The translations under genes and the position numbers were made by a program. From JBFLYO01 sp040756745 (lineage in GTDB: Bacteria; Bacteroidota; Ignavibacteria; UBA10030; UBA6906): a stretch of DNA of 27,739 bases. Shown piece after piece: positions 16,815-23,383 of this stretch. The stretch lies in assembly GCA_040756745.1 (NCBI GenBank), contig JBFLYO010000040.1, forward strand, positions 1 through 27,739, read 5' to 3'. The notes under the pieces are model-generated. The model was not told the origin of the DNA and made no database searches. It saw only the letters and a list, made by a program, of their open reading frames with translations. Within the stretch, counting starts at the first letter, position 1; every line of letters starts with the position of its first letter.

Positions 16815-17815
16815 CAGAGCTTCTCGACCGGGTAAGAGTCGAGGATGTCCAGGATTGCCTCAATCGTCTTCGGCGAGTTCCCTTCCGCCCGGTTGTTCAC
16901 GTACGCGTAGAGTTGCCGCCGCTCGGCGATGCATCGTTGTACCGCGTCGGCCAAACCGAGCCGGAGCTCAGGATTCTCCTCTCTTATGCCGTCGTACGGC
17001 TGGAACATTTCCACCGCCTCCTGGTAGGTGCGGCCGGGGCGGAGCAGAGCCCGTGCAACGGAAAACCTTCCGGCGATCGTTCCAGCGATTCGGACCTGGT
17101 CGATAATGGGAGGCATCTTTGTCCAGTTGTTCAGCACATGTGACACACCGTGCGACTCGAGCATGGCAAGGTACTCGGAGGTCAGAAACTCCTTGTTTCG
17201 GATCTCTACCGCATAGGAGAACTCTTGCGGCAGCCGGGAGAGGAAATCGTCGAGTTGCTTGACGAAAATTTCGTACGTAACCCCTGAGTTGGGGTAGAAC
17301 GCGGAGAATTCAAAGATAATCACACCGCGCTTTTTCCTCAGCGCTTCAACAGGACGGAGAAACGCGTCTTCAAAAAGCTCCAGATTGAGAAAGTCCGGAT
17401 TATCCTTTCCGGCATTTGCCCCGTGACGGGGGAGATTGGGATATCGTTTGATAGTGATACGGTCGGTGACCTTGAGCGATACCGAGAAATCGTTGGCGGT
17501 CGTGTCGTGCAGGATCTGCATTTGCTTCCGGTCCGGAAAGTCGTAGAGGGCAAAGTCGGCGCAGACCGTCGGAAACAGTTCCGAGTATTCGGTGATGCAT
17601 TCCTGCTCGAAGGTCTTCTTCGAGGGGTAGTCGCGGGTGTAGACCTGCCCCTTCCAGCCCGGATATTTCCAGGACGACGAGCCGAAGAAGATCCCTTTGC
17701 TCGCCCAGCGGTGGAGACGCGCCTTGTTCGTTGCGACATAGGCCGAAGTAGCCGATGGGGTGGAGGGTTCTTCAAAGAGTGAGAGGTTATCCGGTGCCGG
17801 CTTCTTCTTTGCCAT
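16814..17815 (-). CDS. DUF72 family protein (TIM-barrel fold)
   Basis: A 333-aa member of the DUF72/YecE family. Characteristic segments are GIFFGSSSWKYPGWKGQVY (about 40-60), TYEIFVKQLDDFLSRLPQEFSYAVEIRNKEF, GVSHVLNNWTKMPP and QLYAYVNNRAEGNSPKT. The frame is open upstream to 17920, but that extension would cross the Yip1-gene terminator, so MAKKKPAPD at 17815 is the start. The biochemical role is not established; operon contexts with repair genes are common. Here it is coupled to a UvrD-type helicase. A second, divergent DUF72 gene lies at 22484 in the polymerase cassette. Confidence 0.85.
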   Translation of the reverse strand: MAKKKPAPDNLSLFEEPSTPSATSAYVATNKARLHRWASKGIFFGSSSWKYPGWKGQVYTRDYPSKKTFEQECITEYSELFPTVCADFALYDFPDRKQMQILHDTTANDFSVSLKVTDRITIKRYPNLPRHGANAGKDNPDFLNLELFEDAFLRPVEALRKKRGVIIFEFSAFYPNSGVTYEIFVKQLDDFLSRLPQEFSYAVEIRNKEFLTSEYLAMLESHGVSHVLNNWTKMPPIIDQVRIAGTIAGRFSVARALLRPGRTYQEAVEMFQPYDGIREENPELRLGLADAVQRCIAERRQLYAYVNNRAEGNSPKTIEAILDILDSYPVEKL

Positions 17816-17845
17816 GCTCCAATATACGAACGAGCCGGCCAAAAC

Positions 17846-17876
17846 AAAAAAGCCCGCACGGTTGCAGCCGGCGGGC
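17846..17876 (-). terminator. Rho-independent terminator after the Yip1-family gene
   Basis: On the minus strand GCCCGC (17876-17871) pairs with GCGGGC (17857-17852), with further GGC/GCC pairing possible in the loop, and is followed at once by six T. It lies 28 bp past the Yip1 gene stop and 31 bp before the DUF72 start. It therefore separates that gene from the DUF72-helicase unit. Confidence 0.8.
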
Positions 17877-17903
17877 CCTTCGGCAAAAAGTAGCGACGTG
17901 CGA

Positions 17904-18686
17904 TCAGCCGGTGAACGCACTGAGCCCGAAGATCAGCGCTGCCGTCCAGAGCACCCATATTGCGGCGATCAGGACGACGACCTTCGCAGTGTCGCGCTGG
18001 AAGATACGCGCGAGCCCGATGCCGATCACGCCGAGCTGCCAGAACGTGAAGATGTTCAGCGCCGACGCTGCACGGTGCCAGGTGTCCATGGGGGAGAAGT
18101 CGCTGATAAACACCGCCGCGCTTGGGGAGGCTGTGAATTTCTCCATCCCGATCATCATGATCGTGGTGACGATCGCGCCGAGAAGTGCGATATAGTTGGT
18201 GAGACCATATACCTCGGACACTTTGAGATAGGGGGTGGATGCTTTCATCACTGCTTTGCCGAGCAGCCAGTAGACGAGGCTCCAGGCGAAGAGGGCGATG
18301 AAGGGGCCAATCAGTGGCCCGGCGATCGACGACACCATGATGCCGGTCTTGCCGAACGACTCGGCCTGACTGCGTGCCTGGTCGGCCTGCTCCTGCGTCA
18401 TGCGTCCCTCACGGATCGCTTTTTGGAATTGCTCATCCATCTGCTGGGTAGCCATCTGCTGGATCTGGTCCGCGATGACAGGGTTATTCATGACGACGAA
18501 GCCGAGCAAGGCGCCGACGAGCGCAAGGATGACTGTCGGCACGACCCAGTTGCTATTTGCCACCGGGTTCCGTGCGACGCTTACAAAGAGCTCGCCCGGC
18601 GAGGCAAAGATTCCAACGAGTTTGTCGGTGAACGAAAGCTGTTCTGCCGCACCGGCGGCCGGCGGTGACGCTTGTGGCGTGTCCAT
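17904..18686 (-). CDS. Yip1-family multi-pass membrane protein
   Basis: A 260-aa protein with a short Ala/Pro-rich cytoplasmic start (MDTPQASPP), an amphipathic segment FTDKLVGIFASPGELF, and about five membrane spans: 50-68, 117-142, 160-182, 205-226 and 234-256. The opening phrase F.DKL.GIF.SPGE.F is typical of bacterial YIP1-domain proteins. An internal charged, Gln-rich helix (about 75-108) lies between spans 1 and 2. The molecular function is unknown. The AGGAA ribosome-binding site precedes ATG 18686. The first 54 nt of this gene recur at 18860-18913 beyond an assembly gap; that copy is an artefact and not a second gene. Confidence 0.78.
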   Translation of the reverse strand: MDTPQASPPAAGAAEQLSFTDKLVGIFASPGELFVSVARNPVANSNWVVPTVILALVGALLGFVVMNNPVIADQIQQMATQQMDEQFQKAIREGRMTQEQADQARSQAESFGKTGIMVSSIAGPLIGPFIALFAWSLVYWLLGKAVMKASTPYLKVSEVYGLTNYIALLGAIVTTIMMIGMEKFTASPSAAVFISDFSPMDTWHRAASALNIFTFWQLGVIGIGLARIFQRDTAKVVVLIAAIWVLWTAALIFGLSAFTG

Positions 18687-18757
18687 GGCTGTGGGTTCCT
18701 GGATTGGTGGGTGGTTGGTGGAAGATAAGGAAAAATTGGGAAGGGAAAAGGGGGGAA
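18631..18757. repeat. First copy of a 127-bp perfect direct repeat flanking the gap
   Basis: The 127 bp ending at the gap are identical to 18858-18984. They include the 5' end of the Yip1-family gene and its upstream region. Identity that stops exactly at the N run points to overlapping contig ends, not a biological duplication. Confidence 0.9.
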
Positions 18758-18857
18758 NNNNNNNNNNNNNNNNNNNNNNNNNNNNNNNNNNNNNNNNNNN
18801 NNNNNNNNNNNNNNNNNNNNNNNNNNNNNNNNNNNNNNNNNNNNNNNNNNNNNNNNN
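18758..18857. other. Assembly gap of exactly 100 N
   Basis: A run of 100 undetermined bases, the conventional filler for a gap of unknown size. Because its flanks are the same 127 bp, the true gap is probably zero or negative. Any frame read through it is meaningless. Confidence 0.97.
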
Positions 18858-18984
18858 AACGAAAGCTGTTCTGCCGCACCGGCGGCCGGCGGTGACGCTT
18901 GTGGCGTGTCCATGGCTGTGGGTTCCTGGATTGGTGGGTGGTTGGTGGAAGATAAGGAAAAATTGGGAAGGGAAAAGGGGGGAA
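18858..18984. repeat. Second copy of the 127-bp direct repeat flanking the gap
   Basis: Identical to 18631-18757. Removing one copy and the N run would join 18757 directly to 18985 and give a continuous, plausible intergenic sequence upstream of the Yip1-family gene. Confidence 0.9.
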
Positions 18985-18992
18985 TGGCAGAG

Positions 18993-19148
18993 CTATTGCC
19001 TGCGTGCGGCCGAACTCTCTCGTATAAGATACAAGAGGTTGTCTTCCACCTTGTATATCAGCGGCGCTGCGAGGATCTTCGGATACCGTAGTCTCAGGCG
19101 CTTCACCTCGCTGAGCGTGAAATCGATCTCATTGCCGATCTCAAACAT
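18993..19148 (-). CDS. Possible 51-aa small protein
   Basis: Minus-strand frame from ATG 19148 giving MFEIGNEIDFTLSEVKRL, then a mixed-charge helix-strand sequence ending SSAARRQ. The frame is open 14 codons further upstream without a start codon of the usual kind. Composition is protein-like (few low-complexity runs, unlike its repeat-rich surroundings). There is no convincing ribosome-binding site and I recognise no family. It could be the 3' remnant of a larger gene whose 5' part has been overwritten by the repeat cluster at 19190-19362. Confidence 0.3.
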   Translation of the reverse strand: MFEIGNEIDFTLSEVKRLRLRYPKILAAPLIYKVEDNLLYLIRESSAARRQ

Positions 19149-19189
19149 CGGGGCGAAGTGGAAGAAATGCTCCTCGGCCGCAAGAGCAG

Positions 19190-19219
19190 ATCAAGATCAA
19201 GATTGAGGTTAAGGTTGAG
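19190..19219. repeat. Hexamer repeat, inverse orientation (RTYRAG), five units
   Basis: ATCAAG, ATCAAG, ATTGAG, GTTAAG and GTTGAG, the reverse complement of the CTYRAY family. With the forward array at 19327-19362 it makes an imperfect inverted repeat around the 17-bp tandem repeat. Confidence 0.7.
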
Positions 19220-19241
19220 GGTGAACATCCCGCCTTTTTCC

Positions 19242-19309
19242 CTTAACCTGCTTCATCCCCTAACCTGCTTCACCCCTTAACCTGCTTCACCCCTTAACCT
19301 GCTTCACCC
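19242..19309. repeat. 17-bp tandem repeat, four units
   Basis: The unit CTTAACCTGCTTCACCC is repeated four times with one to two mismatches, followed by a decayed fifth copy. Each unit contains one CTTAAC hexamer. A single copy of the same 17-mer (CTTAACCTGCTTCATCC) is found at 24250-24266. Confidence 0.85.
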
Positions 19310-19326
19310 CTGCCCCTGCTTCCCTC

Positions 19327-19362
19327 CTTAATCTCAATCTCGATCTCAATCTCGATCTCAAT
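19327..19362. repeat. CTYRAY hexamer repeat, six units, abutting the acr3 stop codon
   Basis: CTTAAT, CTCAAT, CTCGAT, CTCAAT, CTCGAT and CTCAAT without interruption, ending at the base before the acr3 stop codon (19363-19365). Confidence 0.85.
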
Positions 19363-20424
19363 CTAACCCTGCTCCACCTCCACCTCTCGAACAAACTTCT
19401 TCTCCCACCTCAGTGCCACATTCACCAGACTGATCAGCACAGGGACCTCCACCAGCGGCCCGATCACCGTCGCAAATGCCACATCTGAATTGATCCCGAA
19501 TACTGCCACGGCCACAGCGATCGCGAGCTCAAAATCGTTGCTCCCCGCCGTGAACGCCACTGTTGCGGTCTTTGGATACGACGTCCCCATCCTCCGTGCC
19601 AGGTAAAACGTCACGAAGAACATGATGGCGAAGTAGAGAGCATAGGGGATCGCAGCCCTCACGACGTGGAAGGGGAGCTGCACGATGAGATCGCCCTTCA
19701 ACGAGAACATGACGAAGATCGTGAACAGCAGCGCAAACGGGGTCACCGGCGATAGCCGTGGAAGGAACTTGCCGTGATACCACTCCTTGCTCTTGATCCT
19801 AATAAGCACGAACCGGGTGATCATCCCCGCGGCAAACGGGATTCCCAGGTAGATCAGCACAGTCGTGGCAATCTCCCCGATCGATATCGCGACGATGGCC
19901 CCGCTCAGGCCGAAGAGCGGAGGAAGTATCGTGATAAAGAAATACGCGTATACGGAGTACAGCAGCACCTGGAAGAGTGCGTTGAACGCGACAAGACCCG
20001 CCGCAAGCTCTGAATCCCCCCTGGCCAGATCGTTCCATACCAGCACCATTGCGATGCACCTGGCAAGTCCGACCAGAATCACCCCCACCATCATCTCGGG
20101 CCGGTCGGGAAGGAGGATAACCGCAAGCACGAACATGACCAGAGGCCCGACGATCCAGTTTTGAACCAGCGAAAGGAGCAGCAGCTGGACATTCTTGAAC
20201 ACCGCCGGTAGCTCCTCGTACCGCACCTTCGCAAGCGGGGGGTACATCATCAGGATCAATCCGATGGCGATCGGGATGTTCGTGGTGCCCGACTTAAACG
20301 TGTCCCAGAAACTGCCGATGGAAGGGAAGAGGTAGCCGAGGAGTACCCCGCCGGTCATGGCGAGAAAAATCCAGAGCGTGAGATACCTGTCGATGCGTGA
20401 GAGCCTCTTGCCGGTGTTTTCCAT
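19363..20424 (-). CDS. acr3: ACR3-family arsenite efflux permease
   Basis: A 353-aa membrane carrier of the bile/arsenite/riboflavin transporter superfamily with about ten spans, expelling arsenite by proton-motive force. Diagnostic segments are GLARCIAMVLVWNDLARGD, with the conserved Cys in TM4 needed for As(III), and AFTAGSNDFELAIAVAVAVFG in TM9. The end, IGPLVEVPVLISLVNVAL, is also typical. Length is normal. An AGGA ribosome-binding site precedes ATG 20424. No arsR or arsC gene adjoins it in this window, so its regulation is not visible. The stop codon touches a hexamer repeat array. Confidence 0.93.
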   Translation of the reverse strand: MENTGKRLSRIDRYLTLWIFLAMTGGVLLGYLFPSIGSFWDTFKSGTTNIPIAIGLILMMYPPLAKVRYEELPAVFKNVQLLLLSLVQNWIVGPLVMFVLAVILLPDRPEMMVGVILVGLARCIAMVLVWNDLARGDSELAAGLVAFNALFQVLLYSVYAYFFITILPPLFGLSGAIVAISIGEIATTVLIYLGIPFAAGMITRFVLIRIKSKEWYHGKFLPRLSPVTPFALLFTIFVMFSLKGDLIVQLPFHVVRAAIPYALYFAIMFFVTFYLARRMGTSYPKTATVAFTAGSNDFELAIAVAVAVFGINSDVAFATVIGPLVEVPVLISLVNVALRWEKKFVREVEVEQG

Positions 20425-20540
20425 TGCCGGTTCCTGGTTGAATTCGAGTGAGGGAGGTACAACAGAACGGAAGTGCTGCCGTCACGGAGACTAACCAATA
20501 TCCGGTACGCACAGAGGAATGTCAAGGAAGATAAGAGACT

Positions 20541-20589
20541 AATTGAGGATGCAGGATTGCGGATTTCGGAATGCGGAATGCGGATTGGA
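20541..20589. repeat. Heptamer repeat, seven units of GAATGCG/GATTGCG type
   Basis: AATTGAG, GATGCAG, GATTGCG, GATTTCG, GAATGCG, GAATGCG and GATTGGA in register. It links the ATTGAG-type array at 311-345 with the CGCATTC-type array inside dinB, because both unit types occur here in one register. Confidence 0.75.
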
Positions 20590-20712
20590 ACTATCAGTGG
20601 ATCATTGATAATTGATAAGGGATTGCCCGGGTCAGCCGTCCCACCTTGCCTCTTTCCTTCAGCACCGCGGCGCGTGCCGCTCAGGCCAGCCCGGGGATCC
20701 CTTCATTTTTTC

Positions 20713-20754
20713 CTTAACCTTGACCTTAACCTTGACCTTAACCTTAATCTCAAT
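20713..20754. repeat. CTYRAY hexamer repeat, seven units
   Basis: CTTAAC, CTTGAC, CTTAAC, CTTGAC, CTTAAC, CTTAAT and CTCAAT, uninterrupted. It resembles telomere-like CCTTAA repeats but belongs to the dispersed hexamer family. Confidence 0.85.
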
Positions 20755-20774
20755 CTTTCTTTTCTAAAGCACCG

Positions 20775-20808
20775 GCACCCCGCCCCGCCGGGGGACAAGA
20801 CGGGGTGC
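20775..20808. repeat. GC-rich inverted repeat
   Basis: Perfect 8-bp arms GCACCCCG (20775-20782) and CGGGGTGC (20801-20808), with a further CCCC/GGGG pairing in the loop. No T-tract follows on either strand at a useful distance, so it is probably a dispersed palindromic element and not a terminator. Confidence 0.55.
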
Positions 20809-21037
20809 ACGGTTGCGCATTGTTGCCGGACCGGAGGAGGCCCCCCGAGCCCGACAATCTGCCTCATCGGAGACATCGCGGCCAGGTCCGCGGATGCCTC
20901 TGTTGCTAATACACCTCCCAGGCGTTTTTTACGAACCCCCTTGAAAGTTTTTTTTGAGCCGAAGCATCCCTCGCCGTTGTCTGCGGACAAGTTACGCTTG
21001 CCAGCCCCCACATCCTCTCCTCCATAAAATTACCACA

Positions 21038-21083
21038 CGACAAATTTGTTACTTAGTATCTTGACAACGCGACAAAAATGTCG
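21038..21083 (+). promoter_or_regulatory. Two palindromic operator candidates upstream of dinB
   Basis: Site 1, CGACAAATTTGTTA (21038-21051), and site 2, CGACAAAAATGTCG (21070-21083), share the form CGACA-N4-TGT(C/T)(G/A). Their centres are 32 bp apart, about three helical turns. Site 2 fills most of the -35/-10 spacer, the natural place for a repressor. A LexA-like regulator is the obvious candidate given the downstream genes, but the lineage's LexA box is not known to me. Confidence 0.6.
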
Positions 21084-21089
21084 TATTCT
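21061..21089 (+). promoter_or_regulatory. Sigma70-like promoter of the polymerase cassette
   Basis: TTGACA (21061-21066), an exact 17-bp spacer, then TATTCT (21084-21089). Transcription should begin near 21096. The in-frame ATG at 21078 is therefore upstream of the message and cannot be the dinB start. Confidence 0.7.
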
Positions 21090-21119
21090 CTTTTTGGAGA
21101 CTCAAGCCAAGATTTCGCC

Positions 21120-22487
21120 ATGCCGCGCATCAGACCCCGCATCCCCCACGCAGATGTATATTCCGCAATTGCGCATTCAAGTTCCGCAATTCCTGCCCGC
21201 CTCAGAGAGTTCAGAGAGGCAGGCGGGCGCATTCCGCATTCCGCAATGCTACAACCCAATTCCGCAATTCGCATTCCGCAATTCGCAACACCCCCGCGCT
21301 TCTTCTTTTTACTAGACATCGACTGTTTCTTCGCCTCCGTCGAGATGGCGCTGAACCCGGCGCTGCGCAACGTGCCGCTCTGCGTCGGCGGACTCAAGGA
21401 GGATCGCGGGATCGTCTCCTGCCCAAACTATGAGGCGAGGAAGTACGGGGTGCGGACCGCGATGCCGCTCCGCACCGCCGCGCGCATGCTTCCCCCCGAG
21501 GCAGTCTTCGTGCGGGGACACTATAAGCTGTACGGCGAATACTCGGACAGGGTAATGGCGATCCTCAATGACTTCACGCCGGACGTCGAGCAGGTGAGCG
21601 TGGACGAAGCATACATGGATGTGACCGGATGCCTCCACTTCTGGGGACACGACCCGCAGCGGATGGCAGCGGCGATGCAGGAACGGATCATGAAGGAGTG
21701 CGGCCTCAGTGTTTCGATCGGCGGCGCGAGCAACCGCGCCTGCGCGAAGATTGCCGCGGGCGTGCGCAAGCCCGCCGGTCTCGTGATCGTTCCTCCCGGC
21801 ACGGAGCGGGAGTTTCTCAGCCCGCTCCCCGTGGAGGCTGTTCCGGGCATCGGCGTGAAGACGGCGCCGGTGCTTCATGCCTGCGGCATCAGGACGGTGG
21901 GGGAGGCGATGGCGCGTGCGGAACAGAGGGAAAACGGCGGAGGCGAGCGCGTGAGCGCCCTCTGCCGGCGCATCGCCTCCTGCGCCGTCCCCTCCGACGA
22001 GCCGATCGTTGCGCATGACCATGTGGAGAAATCAATCTCGCGCGACAGGACGTTCGGCGAAGATACGAGCAGCTCCGAGTATGTCCGTGGGACACTCTAT
22101 TACCTGACCGAGCGAGTCTGCAAGACGCTCAGGCGGGACGGGCTGCAGGCATCGACGGTCACCGTGAAGGTGCGGTTCACCGACTTCACGACACTGCAGA
22201 AACAGGGACCGCTTCCCGTTCCTTCTTCTAATGAAGAAGATCTGTTCGCCGTCGCCCTCCGGCTGCTGGCGCGGCTTCTCCCTACGGCATCGCGTATCCG
22301 GCTGGTGGGGGTGAAGGCGTCCGGCCTCACCCCGGCGGATGAACAATTGAACCTCGGTGTTGTGCCGACCGAGAAGATCGATATGCTGCATCACCGTCTC
22401 GATGCGCTGCAAACCCGCTTCGGCTACACCAGCATCCGGTGGGGGATCACCTGCGGCGTCGCTGAGCGCCGGGAGGAACGGGAATGA
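21120..22487 (+). CDS. dinB: Y-family translesion DNA polymerase, DinB (Pol IV) type
   Basis: A Y-family polymerase for lesion bypass. Catalytic residues are intact: LLDIDCFFASVE carries Asp66 and SVDEAYMD carries Asp162-Glu163 (numbered from 21120). The fingers have NYEARKYGVRTAMPL, the thumb helix-hairpin-helix has PLPVEAVPGIGVKTA, and the little finger follows. QLNLG near the end resembles a beta-clamp-binding motif lacking its final Phe. Homology begins only at FFFLLDIDC; the preceding codons are heptamer repeats. ATG 21120 and ATG 21246 are both possible starts, neither with a good ribosome-binding site. It overlaps the DUF72 gene by 4 nt. Intact acidic residues distinguish it from catalytically dead ImuB. 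Confidence 0.9.
   Translation: MPRIRPRIPHADVYSAIAHSSSAIPARLREFREAGGRIPHSAMLQPNSAIRIPQFATPPRFFFLLDIDCFFASVEMALNPALRNVPLCVGGLKEDRGIVSCPNYEARKYGVRTAMPLRTAARMLPPEAVFVRGHYKLYGEYSDRVMAILNDFTPDVEQVSVDEAYMDVTGCLHFWGHDPQRMAAAMQERIMKECGLSVSIGGASNRACAKIAAGVRKPAGLVIVPPGTEREFLSPLPVEAVPGIGVKTAPVLHACGIRTVGEAMARAEQRENGGGERVSALCRRIASCAVPSDEPIVAHDHVEKSISRDRTFGEDTSSSEYVRGTLYYLTERVCKTLRRDGLQASTVTVKVRFTDFTTLQKQGPLPVPSSNEEDLFAVALRLLARLLPTASRIRLVGVKASGLTPADEQLNLGVVPTEKIDMLHHRLDALQTRFGYTSIRWGITCGVAERREERE
21160..21293. repeat. Heptamer repeat and GC-rich hairpin within the dinB 5' region
   Basis: Units such as ATTCCGC, AATTCGC and CGCATTC recur through this stretch. They are interrupted by an inverted repeat, GCCCGCCT (21195-21202) and AGGCGGGC (21221-21228). 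Read as codons it gives unstructured IRIP/HSAI peptides with no match to polymerases. It is either a leader of the message or a repeat-derived N-terminal tail. Confidence 0.75.
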
Positions 22488-23383
22488 CTCTGCACTGCGA
22501 AGAACTCCGCGAGCAACTGCTCCCCCGCCTGCATGCCTGGGGACGCCATGGCATTCATTTCGGTCTTTCGCCGCGGAGTTCACTGGCATGGGAGGGGTTA
22601 TTCGATCGACGAGAAGCAAACAGAGCTGCGTCGTACAGCAAAGTCTGCGACACCGCGCTCCTCCATGTCGGCCCTTCGCATGTTCCGGACACCGCCGCGC
22701 TGGCGCAGTTGCGGCGGGAGATGCACGACGGGTTCGGATGGACAGTCCTTGTTGAAAGCGATCACATGTTCTACCGGTTCCCCTACTCGCATCCTGAACG
22801 GGGCAAACGGGGGGCGCTGAACCCCGCATTTCTCGATCCCGACGGCGTCCGTGCTGCCGTTGCTCCGTTGCTGCAGCATCTGCGGCCTCGTGTCATTGTT
22901 CTGCGCATCGGCCCAATCTACCGGACAGAGGCGTTCCGCTTCGAAGAGTTTCATGAGGCGCTCATGTGCTGTCTTGATGCGCTCCTTCCCGGCTGCCGTT
23001 ACGGGGTGGAGATCGCGAGCCCGGAGTTCGTGCTGCCGATGTACCTGGAGTCCCTGCGCAGGCGCGACATTGCCCATGTTCTCTCCGGCCCATCACTCCC
23101 CGACGCAGTCGGAATCCCCGGCGCGCTGAGCGCGGGTGTCTGCATGCTGCGCAGCGGCTGTCTTGCGGCGGAGGAGGAGGGAGATGAATGGCTCGCTGTC
23201 CGGCGGTCGATACGCCTCTGCCTCGAGGAAGGGAAAACACTCTACGCGTACCTTAATGATGGAACGGAAGAAGGTCGGGAGGAAATGAAACGGGGCGAAG
23301 GAGGAGAACGGCTGGTGCGGTTGCTGGCGGAGCTTGACGTCGACCTCGCGCGGCGTTCTCCCATCAAACGGAGGGCGGCCTGA
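22484..23383 (+). CDS. Divergent DUF72 family protein in the polymerase cassette
   Basis: A 299-aa protein with the DUF72 pattern in weaker form: GIHFGLSPRSSLAWEGLF (compare GIFFGSSSWKYPGW in the paralogue at 16814), RPRVIVLRIGP, FHEALMCCLDALLPGCRYGVEIASPEF, DIAHVLSGPS, and KTLYAYLNDGTEEGREE near the end. The family has an unknown reaction on a TIM-barrel fold. Here it is translationally coupled on both sides (ATGA with dinB, TGATGG with the next gene), so it very likely works with the polymerases. The family call rests on the paralogue-like segments; the function is inferred from context only. Confidence 0.75.
   Translation: MTLHCEELREQLLPRLHAWGRHGIHFGLSPRSSLAWEGLFDRREANRAASYSKVCDTALLHVGPSHVPDTAALAQLRREMHDGFGWTVLVESDHMFYRFPYSHPERGKRGALNPAFLDPDGVRAAVAPLLQHLRPRVIVLRIGPIYRTEAFRFEEFHEALMCCLDALLPGCRYGVEIASPEFVLPMYLESLRRRDIAHVLSGPSLPDAVGIPGALSAGVCMLRSGCLAAEEEGDEWLAVRRSIRLCLEEGKTLYAYLNDGTEEGREEMKRGEGGERLVRLLAELDVDLARRSPIKRRAA

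Larger units (their letters stand above)
20425..21037. other. Repeat-rich intergenic region between acr3 and the polymerase cassette
   Basis: About 610 bp without a convincing gene, between divergently transcribed acr3 and dinB. It holds a heptamer array (20541-20589), a hexamer array (20713-20754), a GC-rich inverted repeat (20775-20808) and homopolymer T runs (20928-20933, 20951-20958). A minus-strand open frame at about 20703-21011 reads into the hexamer array (Arg-Leu-Arg-Ser repeats) and has no recognisable domain, so it is not called as a gene. Confidence 0.6.

Noticed and set aside
18860..18913. A second start of the Yip1-family gene, as though the gene were tandemly duplicated.
   Set aside because: It is part of the 127-bp identical contig end after the N run; only 18 codons are repeated and identity stops exactly at the gap.
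19242..19309. CRISPR-like array.
   Set aside because: Units are 17 bp and contiguous with no unique spacers, and no cas gene is present.
20713..20754. Telomere-like or replication-origin repeat (CCTTAA-rich).
   Set aside because: It belongs to the CTYRAY hexamer family found at five other loci, and there are no DnaA boxes or replication genes nearby.
20703..21011. A 102-aa minus-strand gene between acr3 and dinB.
   Set aside because: Its C-terminal part is translated hexamer repeat (Arg-Leu-Arg-Ser), there is no recognisable domain or ribosome-binding site, and it overlaps a GC-rich palindrome.
21078..21119. The first in-frame ATG as the dinB start.
   Set aside because: It lies within the promoter spacer, upstream of the predicted transcription start.
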